64,000 bases of DNA from Pseudomonas haemolytica (GTDB taxonomy: Bacteria; Pseudomonadota; Gammaproteobacteria; Pseudomonadales; Pseudomonadaceae): the NCBI RefSeq assembly GCF_009659625.1, contig NZ_VOIW01000004.1:310001-374000 (forward strand). The letters are read 5' to 3'. Below, in pieces: positions 18,854 to 30,224 of this stretch (its first letter is position 1; every line of letters starts with the position of its first letter). The notes under the pieces are model-generated. The model made no database searches. It saw only the letters and a list, made by a program, of their open reading frames with translations, and was not told the DNA's origin. A program made the position numbers and the translations under genes.

Positions 18854-21424
18854 TCAGGCCGGCTGGGCCTGCGGCGACTGCGGTTGCAGCGGCAGCAACG
18901 GCGCGTGCGGATCAGACTTGATCGATGCACGCCAGGCACCGAGCCACTCGGCATGACATTCGCTCCAGACCTGCTCATGCAAGCGAGCCAGGGCCACCGG
19001 ATCGCTGAGCAAGGCCAGGCGTTCGCTATTGTTGAGGCCGGCCGGGCCGACTTTCAACGCGTGGCGAACACGCTCCATGCGCAGGTACTCGATCGGCTCT
19101 GCCTCCCGGTGCCGCGAGGTCGCCAAGGCGCAGGCCAGGGCGTTCTGCTGCGGGTCGACGACCGAACGCACAAACCCGTCATTGAGGGCGTGCCAGCGGT
19201 TTTCGTGAGTGTACTTCTCGGTCGACAGCAGGGCTTGCGGCGGATTGTATTCCTCAGGAATCAGGAACAGGCTCTCGTCGCGGGACTTGAGGCCCAGCTT
19301 GACCCGACTGGAAATCACCGACACCGGGATCGACAGCATCAGCGAGCCGACGATCGGGATCAGCCACCACAGGAAGCTTGGGTTCAACCACACCACCAGC
19401 AAAGCCCACAGGAAGCCCAGCAAGGTTTGCGGCCCGTGTCGCTTGACTGCTTCGCTCCAAGGGGTGGAGTCGTCGTCACGCTGCGGAGAGTTCCAGGTGG
19501 CAGCCCAGCCGAGGAACGCGGCGAGGACGAAGCGGGTGTGGAAAATCATCCGCACCGGCGCCAGCAGCATGGAGAACAACATCTCCAGCAGCATCGACAA
19601 GGTCACCTTGAACTTGCCGCCGAACTCTTTCGCACCCTTGGCCCAGATCAGGATGATGCTGAGCAGTTTCGGCAGGAACAACAGCACGATGGTGGTGGAG
19701 AACAGCGCCACCGCCTTGTCCGGATGCCATTGTGGCCACAGCGGGTACAACTGGCGTGGGGCCATGAAGTACTGCGGCTCCATCAAGGTGTTCACCGCCA
19801 GCAACGCTGTGGACAACACTAGGAAGAAGAACCACAACGGCGCCGACAGGTAGGACATCACGCCGGTCAAGAACACCGCACGGTGCACCGGATGCATACC
19901 TTTTACCAGGAACAGGCGGAAGTTCATCAGGTTACCGTGGCACCAGCGACGGTCACGCTTGAGTTCGTCCAGCAGGTTCGGCGGCAGTTCTTCGTAGCTG
20001 CCCGGCAGGTCGTAGGCAATCCACACGCCCCAGCCAGCACGGCGCATCAGCGCAGCTTCAACGAAGTCGTGGGAGAGGATCGCACCAGCAAACGCGCCTT
20101 TACCGGGCAACGGCGCCAGGGCGCAATGCTCGATAAACGGCTTCATGCGGATAATTGCGTTGTGACCCCAATAGTGGGATTCACCCAACTGCCAGAAGTG
20201 CAGGCCAGCGGTAAACAGCGGGCCATATACGCGGGTGGCGAACTGCTGCATGCGCGCATACAGGGTGTCCATGCCCGACGCGCGTGGCGCGGTCTGGATA
20301 ATCCCTGCATCCGGCGTGGCTTCCATCAGGCGCACCAGGCTGGTCAGGCATTCCCCGCTCATGACGCTGTCGGCGTCGAGAACGACCATGTACTTGTAGT
20401 CACCGCCCCAGCGACGGCAGAAGTCGTCGAGGTTACCGCTCTTGCGTTTTACACGACGACGACGACGGCGATAGAAGATCTTGCCGAAGCCACCGGCTTC
20501 GCGGCACACGTCGAGCCAGGCTTGCTGTTCGGCGATGCAGATGTCGGCGTCGTTACTGTCGCTGAGCACGAAGAAATCGAAGCGATCCAGATCGCCCGTA
20601 GCGGCCACCGATTCGAACGTCGCACGCAGGCCAGCGAATACACGCGGCACGTCTTCGTTGCAGATCGGCATCACCAAGGCGGTGCGCGCATCCTTCGGAA
20701 TCGGCTCATCACCGGCACTTTTACCGGAGATACGGTATTTATCGTGACCGGTCAGCAGTTCCAGAAAGCCCATCAACGCGGTCCAGAAACCGGCGGAAAC
20801 CCAGCAGAACAGAATACCGAACATGATCAGGATGCTGGTTTGCAGGGCGTAAGGCAGCACCTGGGTCGCGGTTTGCAGCAGGGTCTGGTTACGGATTTCG
20901 TCGAAGTCGACCAGCGACCAGCCCTGGTACGGCATGATGCCTTTCATGTACCAGCCGGCAACGATGGTCTGGCCCAGCATCAACACCAGCAGGATATAGC
21001 GACGGATCGAACCCACGGTACGCCAGCGCGCAGCCGGCAATACCCGCTCGTCTTTCGGTGGCTTGGGCGGGTTGGTGCGACCGGTCATCCGGCGCCAGCC
21101 GCGCACCAGGATGTTGGTGCGCCAAGGCTCGGGCACCACTTTGGTCCGGCGGATCGGCGGCGTGGCCTTGAGGCACACGCGACCGCTGGCGTCGAGCGCC
21201 AGCATTTCCGCGTCTTGCAGCTCTTCAGCGCTGTTGAGGGTCAAGCGACGGCCAACCGATGCTTGGGCAGCGTCGGTCGGGGCGTCGAAGGTCTTGGACG
21301 ACAGGCGTTCGTGCAACTCGCTGAACGACCTGCAGCCCGCCAATTCGGCGCGCTGCTCAGCCGTCATCGGCAGATGCGCCAGGTACTCGGACAGAGTCTC
21401 GGGCGTTACTTGAGAATTACTCAT
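18854..21424 (-). CDS. opgH: Osmoregulated periplasmic glucan glucosyltransferase
   Basis: This 856-aa inner-membrane family-2 glycosyltransferase makes the beta-1,2-glucan backbone of osmoregulated periplasmic glucans. Two transmembrane helices (about residues 138-158 and 190-215) precede the cytoplasmic catalytic domain, which carries VVLDADSVM and the acceptor-site RDRRW. Several further helices follow (about 510-670). It overlaps opgG by 8 bp, so the two are co-expressed and the glucan is handed to periplasmic OpgG. Confidence 0.95.
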   Translation of the reverse strand: MSNSQVTPETLSEYLAHLPMTAEQRAELAGCRSFSELHERLSSKTFDAPTDAAQASVGRRLTLNSAEELQDAEMLALDASGRVCLKATPPIRRTKVVPEPWRTNILVRGWRRMTGRTNPPKPPKDERVLPAARWRTVGSIRRYILLVLMLGQTIVAGWYMKGIMPYQGWSLVDFDEIRNQTLLQTATQVLPYALQTSILIMFGILFCWVSAGFWTALMGFLELLTGHDKYRISGKSAGDEPIPKDARTALVMPICNEDVPRVFAGLRATFESVAATGDLDRFDFFVLSDSNDADICIAEQQAWLDVCREAGGFGKIFYRRRRRRVKRKSGNLDDFCRRWGGDYKYMVVLDADSVMSGECLTSLVRLMEATPDAGIIQTAPRASGMDTLYARMQQFATRVYGPLFTAGLHFWQLGESHYWGHNAIIRMKPFIEHCALAPLPGKGAFAGAILSHDFVEAALMRRAGWGVWIAYDLPGSYEELPPNLLDELKRDRRWCHGNLMNFRLFLVKGMHPVHRAVFLTGVMSYLSAPLWFFFLVLSTALLAVNTLMEPQYFMAPRQLYPLWPQWHPDKAVALFSTTIVLLFLPKLLSIILIWAKGAKEFGGKFKVTLSMLLEMLFSMLLAPVRMIFHTRFVLAAFLGWAATWNSPQRDDDSTPWSEAVKRHGPQTLLGFLWALLVVWLNPSFLWWLIPIVGSLMLSIPVSVISSRVKLGLKSRDESLFLIPEEYNPPQALLSTEKYTHENRWHALNDGFVRSVVDPQQNALACALATSRHREAEPIEYLRMERVRHALKVGPAGLNNSERLALLSDPVALARLHEQVWSECHAEWLGAWRASIKSDPHAPLLPLQPQSPQAQPA

Positions 21425-23153
21425 CGGCAGGCAACTGATAGCTCCAGGTTTCGGTCAGGACTTGCTCGGTCTTGATCGGCTCCGGTGTGGCTGGGGCAGC
21501 TTCTGGCTGCTGGTCTTGCTTGTCTTTCGCGTCTTTCTTGGCCTGTTTCTCGTGTTGCTTGGCCAGGACCTTATCGGCCTTCAATACATGGTTCGAAACC
21601 GGCTCCGGCGCTGGCTGCACGATGTCCTGCACCAGTGCCGCACGCATTTCGGTCGGCTTGCCTGCGTCCTTGATCTTCATACGCAGGGTCAGGCGCCAGC
21701 CGTTGGTGTGCTCGTTGTAGCGCACGCTGTTTTCAACCAGCTCAGCGTTATCACCCACGCTCACCTGGCTACGCACCGGAGCGTCCGGCAGCAGTTTCTT
21801 CAGGGACGGGCCCTCGAAGTCCACCAGGTAGGCCACGCTGCCGTCTGGCTGACGGATCAGGTTGGATTGCTTCACGTCACCGGTGGAACGCAGGGTCTGC
21901 TTGACCCAGGCGCTGTCGGGCGAATGGAATGCAGCGTCGTCCAAAGTCCAGTGCAGGCGGTACGAGACGTCCAGTGGCTTGCCGACTTCCGGCAGTTCAG
22001 CCGGGCTCCAGAAGGCTACGATGTTGTCGTTGGTTTCGTCGGCAGTCGGGATCTCTACCAGATCGACGGAGCCCTTGCCCCAATCGCCTTCAGGCTCGAT
22101 CCACGCGCTTGGGCGCTTGTCGTAGTTGTCATCCAGGTCTTCGTAGTGGCTGAAGTTGCGGCCACGTTGCAGCAGGCCGAACCCACGCGGGTTCTCGACG
22201 CTGAAGTTGCTGACCGACAGGTGTTTAGGGTTGTTCAACGGACGCCAAATCCACTCGCCATTGCCAGCATGGATCGACAGGCCGCTGGAATCGTGCAGCT
22301 CGCGACGGTAGTTGAGGACCTTGGATGGCTGGTTGGCGCCGAACAGGAACATCGAGGTCAACGGGGCAACGCCCAGCTTGGTGACCTTGTCACGCAGGAA
22401 CATCTGGGACTTGACGTCGACCACGGTGTCGGTGCCAGGGCGCAGGATCAGGCGATAGGCGCCGGTGGCGCGCGGCGAGTCCAGCAGGGCGAAGATCACC
22501 AGGTGCTTGTCACCCGGCTTTGGACGCTCGATCCAGAACTCGGTGAAACGCGGGAATTCTTCGCCGGACGGCAGCGCGGTATCGATGGCCATGCCACGGG
22601 CAGACAGGCCGTACACCTGGTCCTTGCCCACGACGCGGAAATAACTGGCGCCGAGCATGGTCATGATTTCGTCTTGCTTGTCGTTCTTGTTGATCGGGTA
22701 AAGCACACGGAAGCCGGCATAACCCAGCTGCTCGGTGGCTTTAGGATCAAATTTCACGTCGCCGAAATCGAAACGAGTGGGGTCGTACTTGATTTCATGC
22801 ACGCTGTCGGCGGTGACTTCGTTGATTTTCACCGGCGTATCGAAGTGCATGCCCTGGTGATAGAAGGACAGCTTGAACGGGGTGTTCTGATCGGCCCACT
22901 CGGCTTTTTCGTTGCGGAAACGAATCTTCTGGTAATCAGCGAATTTCATTTCGCGGAATTCGTTCGGCAGATTGCTGCGCGGAGCTTCGTATTTCTGCCC
23001 GGCCAGCTCTTTTGCCTTGGCCGACACATCATCCAGACTGAATGCCCACAGTTGACCCGCGCCGAACAGGCAAAACAGGGCAGAACCCGTCACCAGTGCG
23101 TTTCGTAACCGTTTGGCAGACAATTTTGGTGCATTACAGGGACTAACAATCAC
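21417..23153 (-). CDS. opgG: Osmoregulated periplasmic glucan biosynthesis protein G
   Basis: This 578-aa periplasmic protein has a signal peptide (hydrophobic core near residues 20-36, cleavage likely after LWA). It has a large beta-sandwich MdoG domain and a C-terminal immunoglobulin-like domain, ending in a Lys/Gln/Pro-rich linker and ETWSYQL. OpgG is needed for branching or release of the glucan. A GTG start at 23153 (VIVSPC) is chosen because AGGG lies 6 bp upstream; an ATG at 23180 is possible but lacks a site. Confidence 0.93.
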   Translation of the reverse strand: MIVSPCNAPKLSAKRLRNALVTGSALFCLFGAGQLWAFSLDDVSAKAKELAGQKYEAPRSNLPNEFREMKFADYQKIRFRNEKAEWADQNTPFKLSFYHQGMHFDTPVKINEVTADSVHEIKYDPTRFDFGDVKFDPKATEQLGYAGFRVLYPINKNDKQDEIMTMLGASYFRVVGKDQVYGLSARGMAIDTALPSGEEFPRFTEFWIERPKPGDKHLVIFALLDSPRATGAYRLILRPGTDTVVDVKSQMFLRDKVTKLGVAPLTSMFLFGANQPSKVLNYRRELHDSSGLSIHAGNGEWIWRPLNNPKHLSVSNFSVENPRGFGLLQRGRNFSHYEDLDDNYDKRPSAWIEPEGDWGKGSVDLVEIPTADETNDNIVAFWSPAELPEVGKPLDVSYRLHWTLDDAAFHSPDSAWVKQTLRSTGDVKQSNLIRQPDGSVAYLVDFEGPSLKKLLPDAPVRSQVSVGDNAELVENSVRYNEHTNGWRLTLRMKIKDAGKPTEMRAALVQDIVQPAPEPVSNHVLKADKVLAKQHEKQAKKDAKDKQDQQPEAAPATPEPIKTEQVLTETWSYQLPADE

Positions 23154-23419
23154 GAGCAACCCTCGCCGAAAACAGATCAAAAAACCAACGGCCAGCTATC
23201 TATATGCCAGGTTGGCGAGCATTGTTCCGACTCCCTTAGGGCAAAATGATTCCCCAACGGCTATCGGACAAGTCTCTACCTAAGTCAAAAATGGACCAAA
23301 CAACGCTGATCCCCGTAGCGCGCGATTATCTAGTAGCCCGCGAGACAACGCATCAGGGACAGTGAAGTATTTGTAGCGAAAACCTGCGTTTTTAGGCATT
23401 AAAGTCGTTTTTAATACAT

Positions 23420-23857
23420 TCATGTCTGTAAGAGGAAGGTCACAGGGCCATCATTGACCAAGTGCACCTGCATATCAGCGCCAAAACGCCCTGACGCCAC
23501 CTTGCCATGCAATTGTTGCGCTTGTAACAACAAGTGATCAAAAAGCGCCGCTCCCAGGGCCGGCGGGGCCGCTGTGGAGAAACTTGGCCGCAGCCCGCTT
23601 TTTGTGTCCGCCGCCAGGGTGAACTGCGACACCAGCAGCAAACCGCCACCCATCTCCTTGAGCGACAGGTTCATCTTGCCCTGATCGTCACTGAACACCC
23701 GATAGTTAAGCAGCTTATGCAACAGCTTGTCGGCGCTCTCGGGCGTATCTGAAGGCTCGACGGCGACCAGCACCAGCAAACCCTGGTCAATCGCGCCCAC
23801 GACCTCACCCGCTACTTCGACCCGGGCGCCACGCACCCGCTGCAACAGGCCTTTCAT
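23420..23857 (-). CDS. dtd: D-aminoacyl-tRNA deacylase
   Basis: This 145-aa enzyme hydrolyses D-aminoacyl-tRNA and mischarged Gly-tRNA(Ala). The signature SQFTL is at residues about 76-80, and the C-terminal NDGPVTF holds the Gly-cisPro motif. It starts within the pip stop codon (4-bp overlap), so it is translationally coupled. Confidence 0.95.
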   Translation of the reverse strand: MKGLLQRVRGARVEVAGEVVGAIDQGLLVLVAVEPSDTPESADKLLHKLLNYRVFSDDQGKMNLSLKEMGGGLLLVSQFTLAADTKSGLRPSFSTAAPPALGAALFDHLLLQAQQLHGKVASGRFGADMQVHLVNDGPVTFLLQT

Positions 23858-24825
23858 GCTTCTTCAGGCGGCAGATCGAGCAGGCGCCGTGCCATTTCGC
23901 CAGTCGCACGCACCAAGGCGTCGGTGATACCCGGCTCGGACGCGGCATGCCCGGCCTCGCGAATCACCTGCAACTCACTGTTGGGCCAGGCCTGATGCAG
24001 CTCCCAGGCGTTATCCAGCGGGCAGATCATATCGTAGCGCCCATGAATGATGATGCCAGGCAGATGGGCGATCTTGTGCATGTCGCGAATCAGTTGGTTG
24101 GGTTCAAGGAAGGAGTTGTTCGTGAAGTAATGGCACTCGATACGCGCGATGGAGAGCGCACGTTGCGGCTCGGAAAAGCGCTCCACATGCTGCGGGCTCG
24201 GGCACAGGCCGAGCATGCGCCCTTCCCAACCGGACCAGGCCTTGGCCGCGTGCATCTGGGCGATCTGGTCGTTGCCGGTCAGGCGCTTGTGGTAAGCGGC
24301 GATCATGTCGTGGCGCTCTTCCACGGGGATCGGGGCCCGGTAGTCCTGCCAGTAATCCGGGAACAGCCGACTCGCGCCTTCCTGATAGAACCAGTGGATA
24401 TCCTGCGGGCGGGCGAGGAAGATGCCACGCACGATCAGGCCATGCACACGCTCGGGATGGGTTTGCGCGTAGGCCAAGGCCAGGGTCGAGCCCCAGGAAC
24501 CCCCAAACAGCACCCACTTGTCGATACCCAGGTGTTCGCGGATACGCTCGAGGTCGGCGACCAGGTCCCAGGTGGTGTTGTTTTCCAGATTGGCGCGAGG
24601 CGTGGAGCGACCGCAGCCCCGCTGGTCGAAGGTCACAATATGGTAAAGGTTAGGATCGAAATAGCAGCGGCTCTGCGCGTCGCAACCGGAACCAGGGCCT
24701 CCATGGATGAATACGACGGGCAAGCCTTCGGGGGAGCCACTCTCATCGACATACAGCGTGTGGATGTCATCGACTGCCAGATCATGCCGGGCGTAGGGTT
24801 TGATCTGCGGGTACCAAGTCTGCAT
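23854..24825 (-). CDS. pip: Proline iminopeptidase
   Basis: This 323-aa alpha/beta-hydrolase of peptidase family S33 removes N-terminal proline. The oxyanion motif is HGGPGSG, the catalytic Ser lies in [10 protein letters not shown], the Asp is near YDMICP and the His is in [10 protein letters not shown]. It is cytoplasmic, with no signal peptide, and is the first gene of a pip-dtd pair. Confidence 0.95.
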   Translation of the reverse strand: MQTWYPQIKPYARHDLAVDDIHTLYVDESGSPEGLPVVFIHGGPGSGCDAQSRCYFDPNLYHIVTFDQRGCGRSTPRANLENNTTWDLVADLERIREHLGIDKWVLFGGSWGSTLALAYAQTHPERVHGLIVRGIFLARPQDIHWFYQEGASRLFPDYWQDYRAPIPVEERHDMIAAYHKRLTGNDQIAQMHAAKAWSGWEGRMLGLCPSPQHVERFSEPQRALSIARIECHYFTNNSFLEPNQLIRDMHKIAHLPGIIIHGRYDMICPLDNAWELHQAWPNSELQVIREAGHAASEPGITDALVRATGEMARRLLDLPPEEA

Positions 24826-25008
24826 TGCGCGCTCCGTAGGGTGTCGGGTTCATCCCTGGGGGGACGTCTATTATTTTGCCGTCAGGCATCATAAACCCGA
24901 ATTGTGCAATGAGCATGTCCTTGAGTACTTAGACCTGTGTCAGCAGTTCGCTCGTCAGATAATCCATCAGATAGTCATACAACTGCATTGAGTCGACTGT
25001 CAGCCCGT

Positions 25009-25030
25009 TATCGGGGGCTTGCCCCCGATA
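25009..25030. repeat. Single REP-like palindrome, possible hutG terminator
   Basis: TATCGGGGGC and GCCCCCGATA form a perfect 10-bp stem with a 2-base loop, 20 bp after the hutG stop. The sequence relates to the CCCGATAGC end of the REPINs in this window. Confidence 0.6.
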
Positions 25031-25050
25031 GCTGCTTCACAAACCCTGAA

Positions 25051-25851
25051 TCATCGGTAATGGGTTTGCCCCCAAGATAAAAAACCTTGCAGCAGTTGCT
25101 TCAACACCACCTGGGTCGGTTCCGCCAAGTCGGGGCGATAGCGAAACGGCTCAAACTCTTCCATATACGCGCTCTGGCACAACTCCAGTTGCACGGCATG
25201 AATATCCTGCTCAGGGTCGCCGTAGTGTCGGGTGATGTGGCCGCCCTTGAAGCGCCCGTTCAGTACGTGGGTGTACTGCGGGTGCATGGCGCAGATAGCC
25301 TCGAGTTGGCGGGCCAATTCGGGGGCGCAAGCGGCGCCGTTGAAAGTGCCGAGGTTGAAGTCCGGCAGCTTGCCGTCGAACAGGTGCGGGATCACCGAGC
25401 GGATCGAGTGCGCATCGAACAGCAGCGCGTAGCCAAACTCGGCCTTCAGGCGCGCCAGTTCCTCCTGCAGCTTGCGGTGATAAGGGCCCCAGATTTTTTG
25501 CAGGTAGGTCGCACGCTCTTCCTCGGAGGGCGTTTGCCCCTCACGGAACAACGGCACGCCATCGAACAGCGTCTCCGGGTACAGGCCGGTGGTGGCGCCC
25601 GCATAGAGCGGTTTGTTATCGGAAGGCCGGTTCAAGTCGATGACAAACCGCGAGTACTCCGCGGCCAGGGTGCTGGCGCCCAGTGCTTCGGCAAAGTCAT
25701 ACAACGCAGGAATATGCCAGTCGGTGTCGGGCAAGCTTTGCGCCTCGGGGATCAACCCGGCCTCTACCGCAGGCGTCAGGCGCACGCCGGCATGGGGCAT
25801 GCTGATCAGCAGCGGCACACGGCCTTGTTTGAAGTTCAGAACCTTATCCAC
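25051..25851 (-). CDS. hutG: N-formylglutamate deformylase
   Basis: This 266-aa zinc amidohydrolase converts N-formylglutamate to glutamate and formate, the last step of the five-step histidine route used by Pseudomonas. Motifs include MPHAGVRL, DTDWH, DLNRPSD and DAHSIRS. The start is GTG at 25851 with AGGAG 7 bp upstream. It pairs with hutF, which supplies formylglutamate. It is the last gene of the leftward hut series. Confidence 0.93.
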   Translation of the reverse strand: MDKVLNFKQGRVPLLISMPHAGVRLTPAVEAGLIPEAQSLPDTDWHIPALYDFAEALGASTLAAEYSRFVIDLNRPSDNKPLYAGATTGLYPETLFDGVPLFREGQTPSEEERATYLQKIWGPYHRKLQEELARLKAEFGYALLFDAHSIRSVIPHLFDGKLPDFNLGTFNGAACAPELARQLEAICAMHPQYTHVLNGRFKGGHITRHYGDPEQDIHAVQLELCQSAYMEEFEPFRYRPDLAEPTQVVLKQLLQGFLSWGQTHYR

Positions 25852-25862
25852 AAAAGCGCTCC

Positions 25863-27068
25863 TTAAACAGTGACATCGACGCCGTGGCGCACGACGCGTT
25901 TTTCCAACTCGCCACCGAGCCAGTAGGCCAAGTCGGCCGGGCGATCAATCTGCCAAGCGACAAAGTCAGCGACCTTGCCCGCCTCCAGCGAACCATGGGT
26001 GTCGCCCATGCCCAACGCGGTGGCCGCATGCTGCGTGGCGCCGGCCAGGGCTTCTTCCGGAGTCATGCGAAACAATGTGCACGCCATGTTCAGCATTAAC
26101 CGCACGGAAAGCGCCGGCGAGGTACCGGGGTTGAGGTCGCTGGCAATAGCGATCTTCACGCCGTGTTTACGCAAGGCCTCCATCGGCGGCAACTGGGTTT
26201 CACGCAGGAAGTAGAAAGCCCCCGGCAGCAAGACCGCCACGGTGCCGGCAGCGGCCATGGCGATGGCGTCGTCTTCGGTCATGAACTCCAGGTGGTCCGC
26301 CGACAACGCGTGGTAACGCGCCGCCAGGCTCGAGCCGTGCAGCGACGAGAGTTGCTCGGCGTGCAGCTTCACCGGCAGGCCCAGTTGCTGGGCGACTTTA
26401 AACACGCGCTCGACCTGCTCCGGAGAAAACGCCAGGTATTCGCAGAACGCGTCCACCGCATCCACCAAGCCTTCTGCAGCCAGGGCCGGGAGCATCTCAT
26501 TGCAGATGTGCTCGATGTAGTCGTCGGCGCGATCCTTGTACTCCGGCGGCAACGCGTGAGCGGCCAGGCAGGTGGCGCGCACGCTGACCGGGAGCGCTTC
26601 ACCCAGGCGCCGGGCCACGCGCAACATCTTGCGTTCGTTGGCCAGGTCCAGGCCGTAGCCGGACTTGATCTCCACCGTGGTCACGCCGTCACGCAGCAAA
26701 CTGCGCAAGCGCTTTTCGGCGCTGGCAAACAGTTCATCTTCCGTGGCGGCGCGGGTGGCACGCACGGTGCTGGCAATACCGCCGCCCTTGGCCGCGATTT
26801 CGGCGTAGCTGACGCCCTCGAGGCGCTGCTCGAATTCGCCGCTGCGATTGCCGCCAAACACCGTGTGGGTGTGACAGTCGATCAGCCCGGGGGTGACCCA
26901 CGCGCCTTGCAGGTCATGCACCTGGGCGTAATCCGCCGTGGGTGCCTGGCTCCGTGGGCCGATCCACTCGATGAGCGAACCGACAGTCACCATGGCGGCA
27001 TCCTCGATGATCGAGTATTTGCCCTGGGCCATGGTTGCGACGTGGCAGTGTTGCCAAAGCGTTTTCAT
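25863..27068 (-). CDS. hutI: Imidazolonepropionase
   Basis: This 401-aa metal-dependent amidohydrolase opens imidazolone propionate to formiminoglutamate. Metal ligands are visible in [12 protein letters not shown] and later in HAEQLSS and SDLNPGT. The ATG at 27068 has GGGAGG upstream. It is followed by hutG after 11 bp. Confidence 0.95.
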   Translation of the reverse strand: MKTLWQHCHVATMAQGKYSIIEDAAMVTVGSLIEWIGPRSQAPTADYAQVHDLQGAWVTPGLIDCHTHTVFGGNRSGEFEQRLEGVSYAEIAAKGGGIASTVRATRAATEDELFASAEKRLRSLLRDGVTTVEIKSGYGLDLANERKMLRVARRLGEALPVSVRATCLAAHALPPEYKDRADDYIEHICNEMLPALAAEGLVDAVDAFCEYLAFSPEQVERVFKVAQQLGLPVKLHAEQLSSLHGSSLAARYHALSADHLEFMTEDDAIAMAAAGTVAVLLPGAFYFLRETQLPPMEALRKHGVKIAIASDLNPGTSPALSVRLMLNMACTLFRMTPEEALAGATQHAATALGMGDTHGSLEAGKVADFVAWQIDRPADLAYWLGGELEKRVVRHGVDVTV

Positions 27069-27083
27069 CAACGCCTCCCTAAG

Positions 27084-28493
27084 TTATCGATGAGACAAAG
27101 CCGGGTCGTAATGGACCTTGGCCGTTTGCCCGGCGGCGGGCTTGACCCACAGCAAGTAGGCGACGATCAGCAGCACGATCCACACGGCACCGACCATCAA
27201 GGCCGCCTGGGTGCCCGGGAAGTACCCGAGCACGCCAAATACGAACAGCATGAACACAATGGCCGCTGCCGGCGCATAGGGCCAGAACGGCACCGGGAAT
27301 TTCAGCTCGGCGACCTGCTCCTTGGTCATCGAGCGACGCATGGCGACCTGGGTGAACAGAATCATCAACCACACCCACACAGTGGCGAAGGTGGCAATCG
27401 AGGCGATCAGCAGGAATACGTTTTCCGGGATCAGGTAGTTGAGCACCACACCGCCGAGCAAGGCGGCGCCCATCACCACCACGGTCATCCACGGCACGCC
27501 CTGCCTGGACAGTTGGGCAAAGCCCTTGGGCGCCTGACCTTGTTGGGCCAGGCCGTACATCATGCGGCCGGCGCCGAAGATGTCGCTATTGATCGCCGAC
27601 ACGGCCGCCGAGATCACCACGATATTGAGGATGGTCGCCGCCGAGCCTATCCCCAGGTTGCTGAAGATCTGCACGAACGGGCTGCCCTGGCTACCGATCT
27701 GCGGCCATGGGTAGATCGCCATCAACACGAACAGGGTCAGCACGTAGAACAACAGGATACGCAGTGGCACTGCATTGATCGCCTTGGGGATCACCCGTTG
27801 CGGGTCCTTGGCTTCACCGGCAGTAATGCCGATGATTTCGATACCGCCGAAGGCGAACATCACCACCGCAAACGAGGCGATCAGCCCGCCGATGCCGTTG
27901 GGCATAAAGCCGCCGTGGGCCCACAGGTTGCTCAGGCCACTGGCCTGGGTTTCGCCAGCCGAGTGAATGCCAAACAGCATGATGCCGAAGCCGCCGAGGA
28001 TCATCGCCACGATGGCGCCGACCTTGAGCAGCGACAGCCAGAACTCCATTTCGCCAAACACTTTGACGTTGCACAGGTTCAGGCCGCCGATCAGAAACAC
28101 GATGCCCAGCACCCAGACCCAGCGTGCGACTTCGGGAAACCAGAAGCCCATGTAGATGCCGAAGGCGGTGACGTCGGCAAGGCAGACGATGATCATTTCA
28201 AACGCGTAGGTCCAACCGAGGATAAACCCGGCCATGGGCCCCAGGTAGGTGCTGGCGTAATGGCCGAAGGAGCCGGATACCGGATTGTGCACGGCCATCT
28301 CACCGAGGGCGCGCATCACCATGAACACCGCGGCGCCGCCGATCAGGTAGGCCAGCAGCACGGCGGGGCCGGCCATCTGGATGGCGGAGGCGGAGCCATA
28401 GAACAGCCCGGTGCCGATTGCGGAACCCAGCGCCATGAAACGAATATGGCGGGCGTTGAGCCCGCGTTTCAAACCTTTTTCTTGCTGGTGCAT
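27084..28493 (-). CDS. hutT: Histidine-type APC permease
   Basis: This 469-aa amino acid/polyamine/organocation permease has twelve predicted helices and the family start [21 protein letters not shown]. Close relatives are annotated as proline- or histidine-specific permeases. Its position between hutH and hutI argues for histidine uptake. The start codon has GGGA 7 bp upstream. Confidence 0.85.
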   Translation of the reverse strand: MHQQEKGLKRGLNARHIRFMALGSAIGTGLFYGSASAIQMAGPAVLLAYLIGGAAVFMVMRALGEMAVHNPVSGSFGHYASTYLGPMAGFILGWTYAFEMIIVCLADVTAFGIYMGFWFPEVARWVWVLGIVFLIGGLNLCNVKVFGEMEFWLSLLKVGAIVAMILGGFGIMLFGIHSAGETQASGLSNLWAHGGFMPNGIGGLIASFAVVMFAFGGIEIIGITAGEAKDPQRVIPKAINAVPLRILLFYVLTLFVLMAIYPWPQIGSQGSPFVQIFSNLGIGSAATILNIVVISAAVSAINSDIFGAGRMMYGLAQQGQAPKGFAQLSRQGVPWMTVVVMGAALLGGVVLNYLIPENVFLLIASIATFATVWVWLMILFTQVAMRRSMTKEQVAELKFPVPFWPYAPAAAIVFMLFVFGVLGYFPGTQAALMVGAVWIVLLIVAYLLWVKPAAGQTAKVHYDPALSHR

Positions 28494-28537
28494 TTCTCTT
28501 CCCTAATTATTCTTGTCCGAGAAAAACGCGACCTCAC

Positions 28538-28639
28538 CTGTAGGAGCGAGCTTGCTCGCGAAAAACCTGAGAGCGCTGATGGATGTCAGGTTTACCGCGT
28601 AATCGTTGGCGATTTTCGCGAGCAAGCTCGCTCCTACAG
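28538..28639. repeat. REPIN of the TCGCGAGCAAG family inside the hut operon
   Basis: Two perfectly complementary arms of about 27 bp (outer CTGTAGGAGCGAGC / GCTCGCTCCTACAG, inner GCTCGCGAAAA / TTTTCGCGAGC) enclose 48 bp. It lies between hutH and hutT. The perfect pairing suggests a recent or actively maintained copy. Confidence 0.92.
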
Positions 28640-28655
28640 TGAAGGCAGCGGCGTG

Positions 28656-30188
28656 TTAGAGGCTTGGCAGCAACTTGGCCGGCACCAGCTCATTCAGGCA
28701 ACGGGTGGCGAGCAGTTCGCTGGCGGCGTTGATGTCCGGGGCGAAGAAGCGGTCCTTGTCATAGAACGCCACTTTGTCGCGCAGAATGCCGCGGGCTTTT
28801 TCCAGTTTTGGCGAGGTTTTCAGGCCGTCGCGCAGGTCCAGGCCCTGGCAGGCTGCGAGCCATTCCACCGCGAGGATGCCACGGGTGTTCTCGGCCATTT
28901 CCCACAGACGCTTGCCCGCAGCCGGGGCCATGGAGACGTGGTCCTCCTGGTTTGCCGAGGTCGGCAGGCTGTCGACGCTATGGGGATGGGCCAGTGCCTT
29001 GTTTTCACTGGCGAGCGCGGCAGCCGTCACCTGGGCGATCATGAAGCCGGAGTTCACCCCGCCATTGCCCACCAGGAACGGCGGCAGTTGCGACATGTGC
29101 TTGTCCATCATCAGCGAGATGCGGCGCTCGCTCAGAGAACCGATTTCAGCGATGGCCAGGGCCATGTTGTCGGCAGCCATGGCCACCGGTTCGGCGTGGA
29201 AGTTACCGCCGGAAATAACGTCGCCTTCGGCGGCAAATACCAGCGGGTTATCCGACACCGCGTTGGCTTCGACCACCAGTACTTCGGCAGCCTGGCGGAA
29301 CTGGGTCAGGCACGCGCCCATGACCTGTGGCTGGCAACGCAGGGAGTACGGGTCTTGCACCTTGTCGCAGTTCTGGTGCGACTGCGAGACCTGGCTGCTT
29401 TCGCCCAGCAGGTCGCGATAGGCCGCAGCCGAGTCGATCTGCCCACGCTGGCCACGAGCGGCATGAATACGCGCATCGAACGGCGAGCGCGAACCCAGTA
29501 CCGCTTCCACGGTGAGGCCGCCACAGGTAAGCGCGCCGGCGAACAGGTCTTCACCTTCGAACAGGCCGCGCAACGCGTAAGCAGTGGATACCTGAGTACC
29601 GTTGAGCAGGGCCAGGCCTTCTTTGGCAGCCAGGGTCAGCGGCGTAAGGCCGGCGACTTTCAGCGCTTCGGTCGCTTCAAGCCATTCGCCCTTGTAGCGC
29701 GCCTTGCCTTCGCCGAGCAGCACCAGGGACATATGCGCCAATGGCGCCAGGTCACCGGATGCACCAACCGAACCTTTCAGTGGAATGTGCGGGTACACCT
29801 CGGCGTTGATCAGCGCGATCAGCGCGTCGATCACCTGGCGACGAATCCCGGAAAACCCACGGCTCAGGCTGTTGACCTTGAGCACCATGACCAGCCGCAC
29901 CAGCGCATCGCTGATCGGCTCACCCACGCCAGCGGCATGGGACAGCACCAGCGAGCGTTGGAGGTTCTCCAGGTCTTCGCTGGCGATGCGGGTCGAAGCG
30001 AGCAGGCCAAAACCAGTGTTGATGCCGTAGGCGGTGCGGTTCTCGGTGAGAATCTGCTCCACACAGGCGACGCTGGCTTCGATCTGGGCCGAGGCGCTGT
30101 CATCCAGGCTGAGGGTTACCGGCTGCTGGTAGATGGCACGCAGTTGGGCAAGGCTCAGTTGGCCTGGAATCAGATTTAGCGCAGTCAC
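28656..30188 (-). CDS. hutH: Histidine ammonia-lyase (intact MIO site)
   Basis: This 510-aa lyase removes ammonia from histidine to give urocanate. The MIO-forming triad Ala143-Ser144-Gly145 is present in [15 protein letters not shown], with the active-site motifs [29 protein letters not shown] and [12 protein letters not shown] start at 30188 (VTALNLIP) is preferred because AGGAG is 7 bp upstream; the ATG at 30194 lies only 1 bp from that site. A divergent paralogue lies 36 bp upstream. Confidence 0.95.
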   Translation of the reverse strand: MTALNLIPGQLSLAQLRAIYQQPVTLSLDDSASAQIEASVACVEQILTENRTAYGINTGFGLLASTRIASEDLENLQRSLVLSHAAGVGEPISDALVRLVMVLKVNSLSRGFSGIRRQVIDALIALINAEVYPHIPLKGSVGASGDLAPLAHMSLVLLGEGKARYKGEWLEATEALKVAGLTPLTLAAKEGLALLNGTQVSTAYALRGLFEGEDLFAGALTCGGLTVEAVLGSRSPFDARIHAARGQRGQIDSAAAYRDLLGESSQVSQSHQNCDKVQDPYSLRCQPQVMGACLTQFRQAAEVLVVEANAVSDNPLVFAAEGDVISGGNFHAEPVAMAADNMALAIAEIGSLSERRISLMMDKHMSQLPPFLVGNGGVNSGFMIAQVTAAALASENKALAHPHSVDSLPTSANQEDHVSMAPAAGKRLWEMAENTRGILAVEWLAACQGLDLRDGLKTSPKLEKARGILRDKVAFYDKDRFFAPDINAASELLATRCLNELVPAKLLPSL

Positions 30189-30224
30189 ATTCATGCTCCT
30201 TTGAATTGTTTTTTGAATAAGTAG

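Noticed and set aside
26163..30179. A 4-kb open frame on the plus strand across hutI, hutT, a REPIN and hutH
   Set aside because: It is antisense to three well-supported genes and arises from GC-rich codon use. Its product is rich in His, Gln, Arg and Gly with no recognisable domain, and it has no ribosome site.
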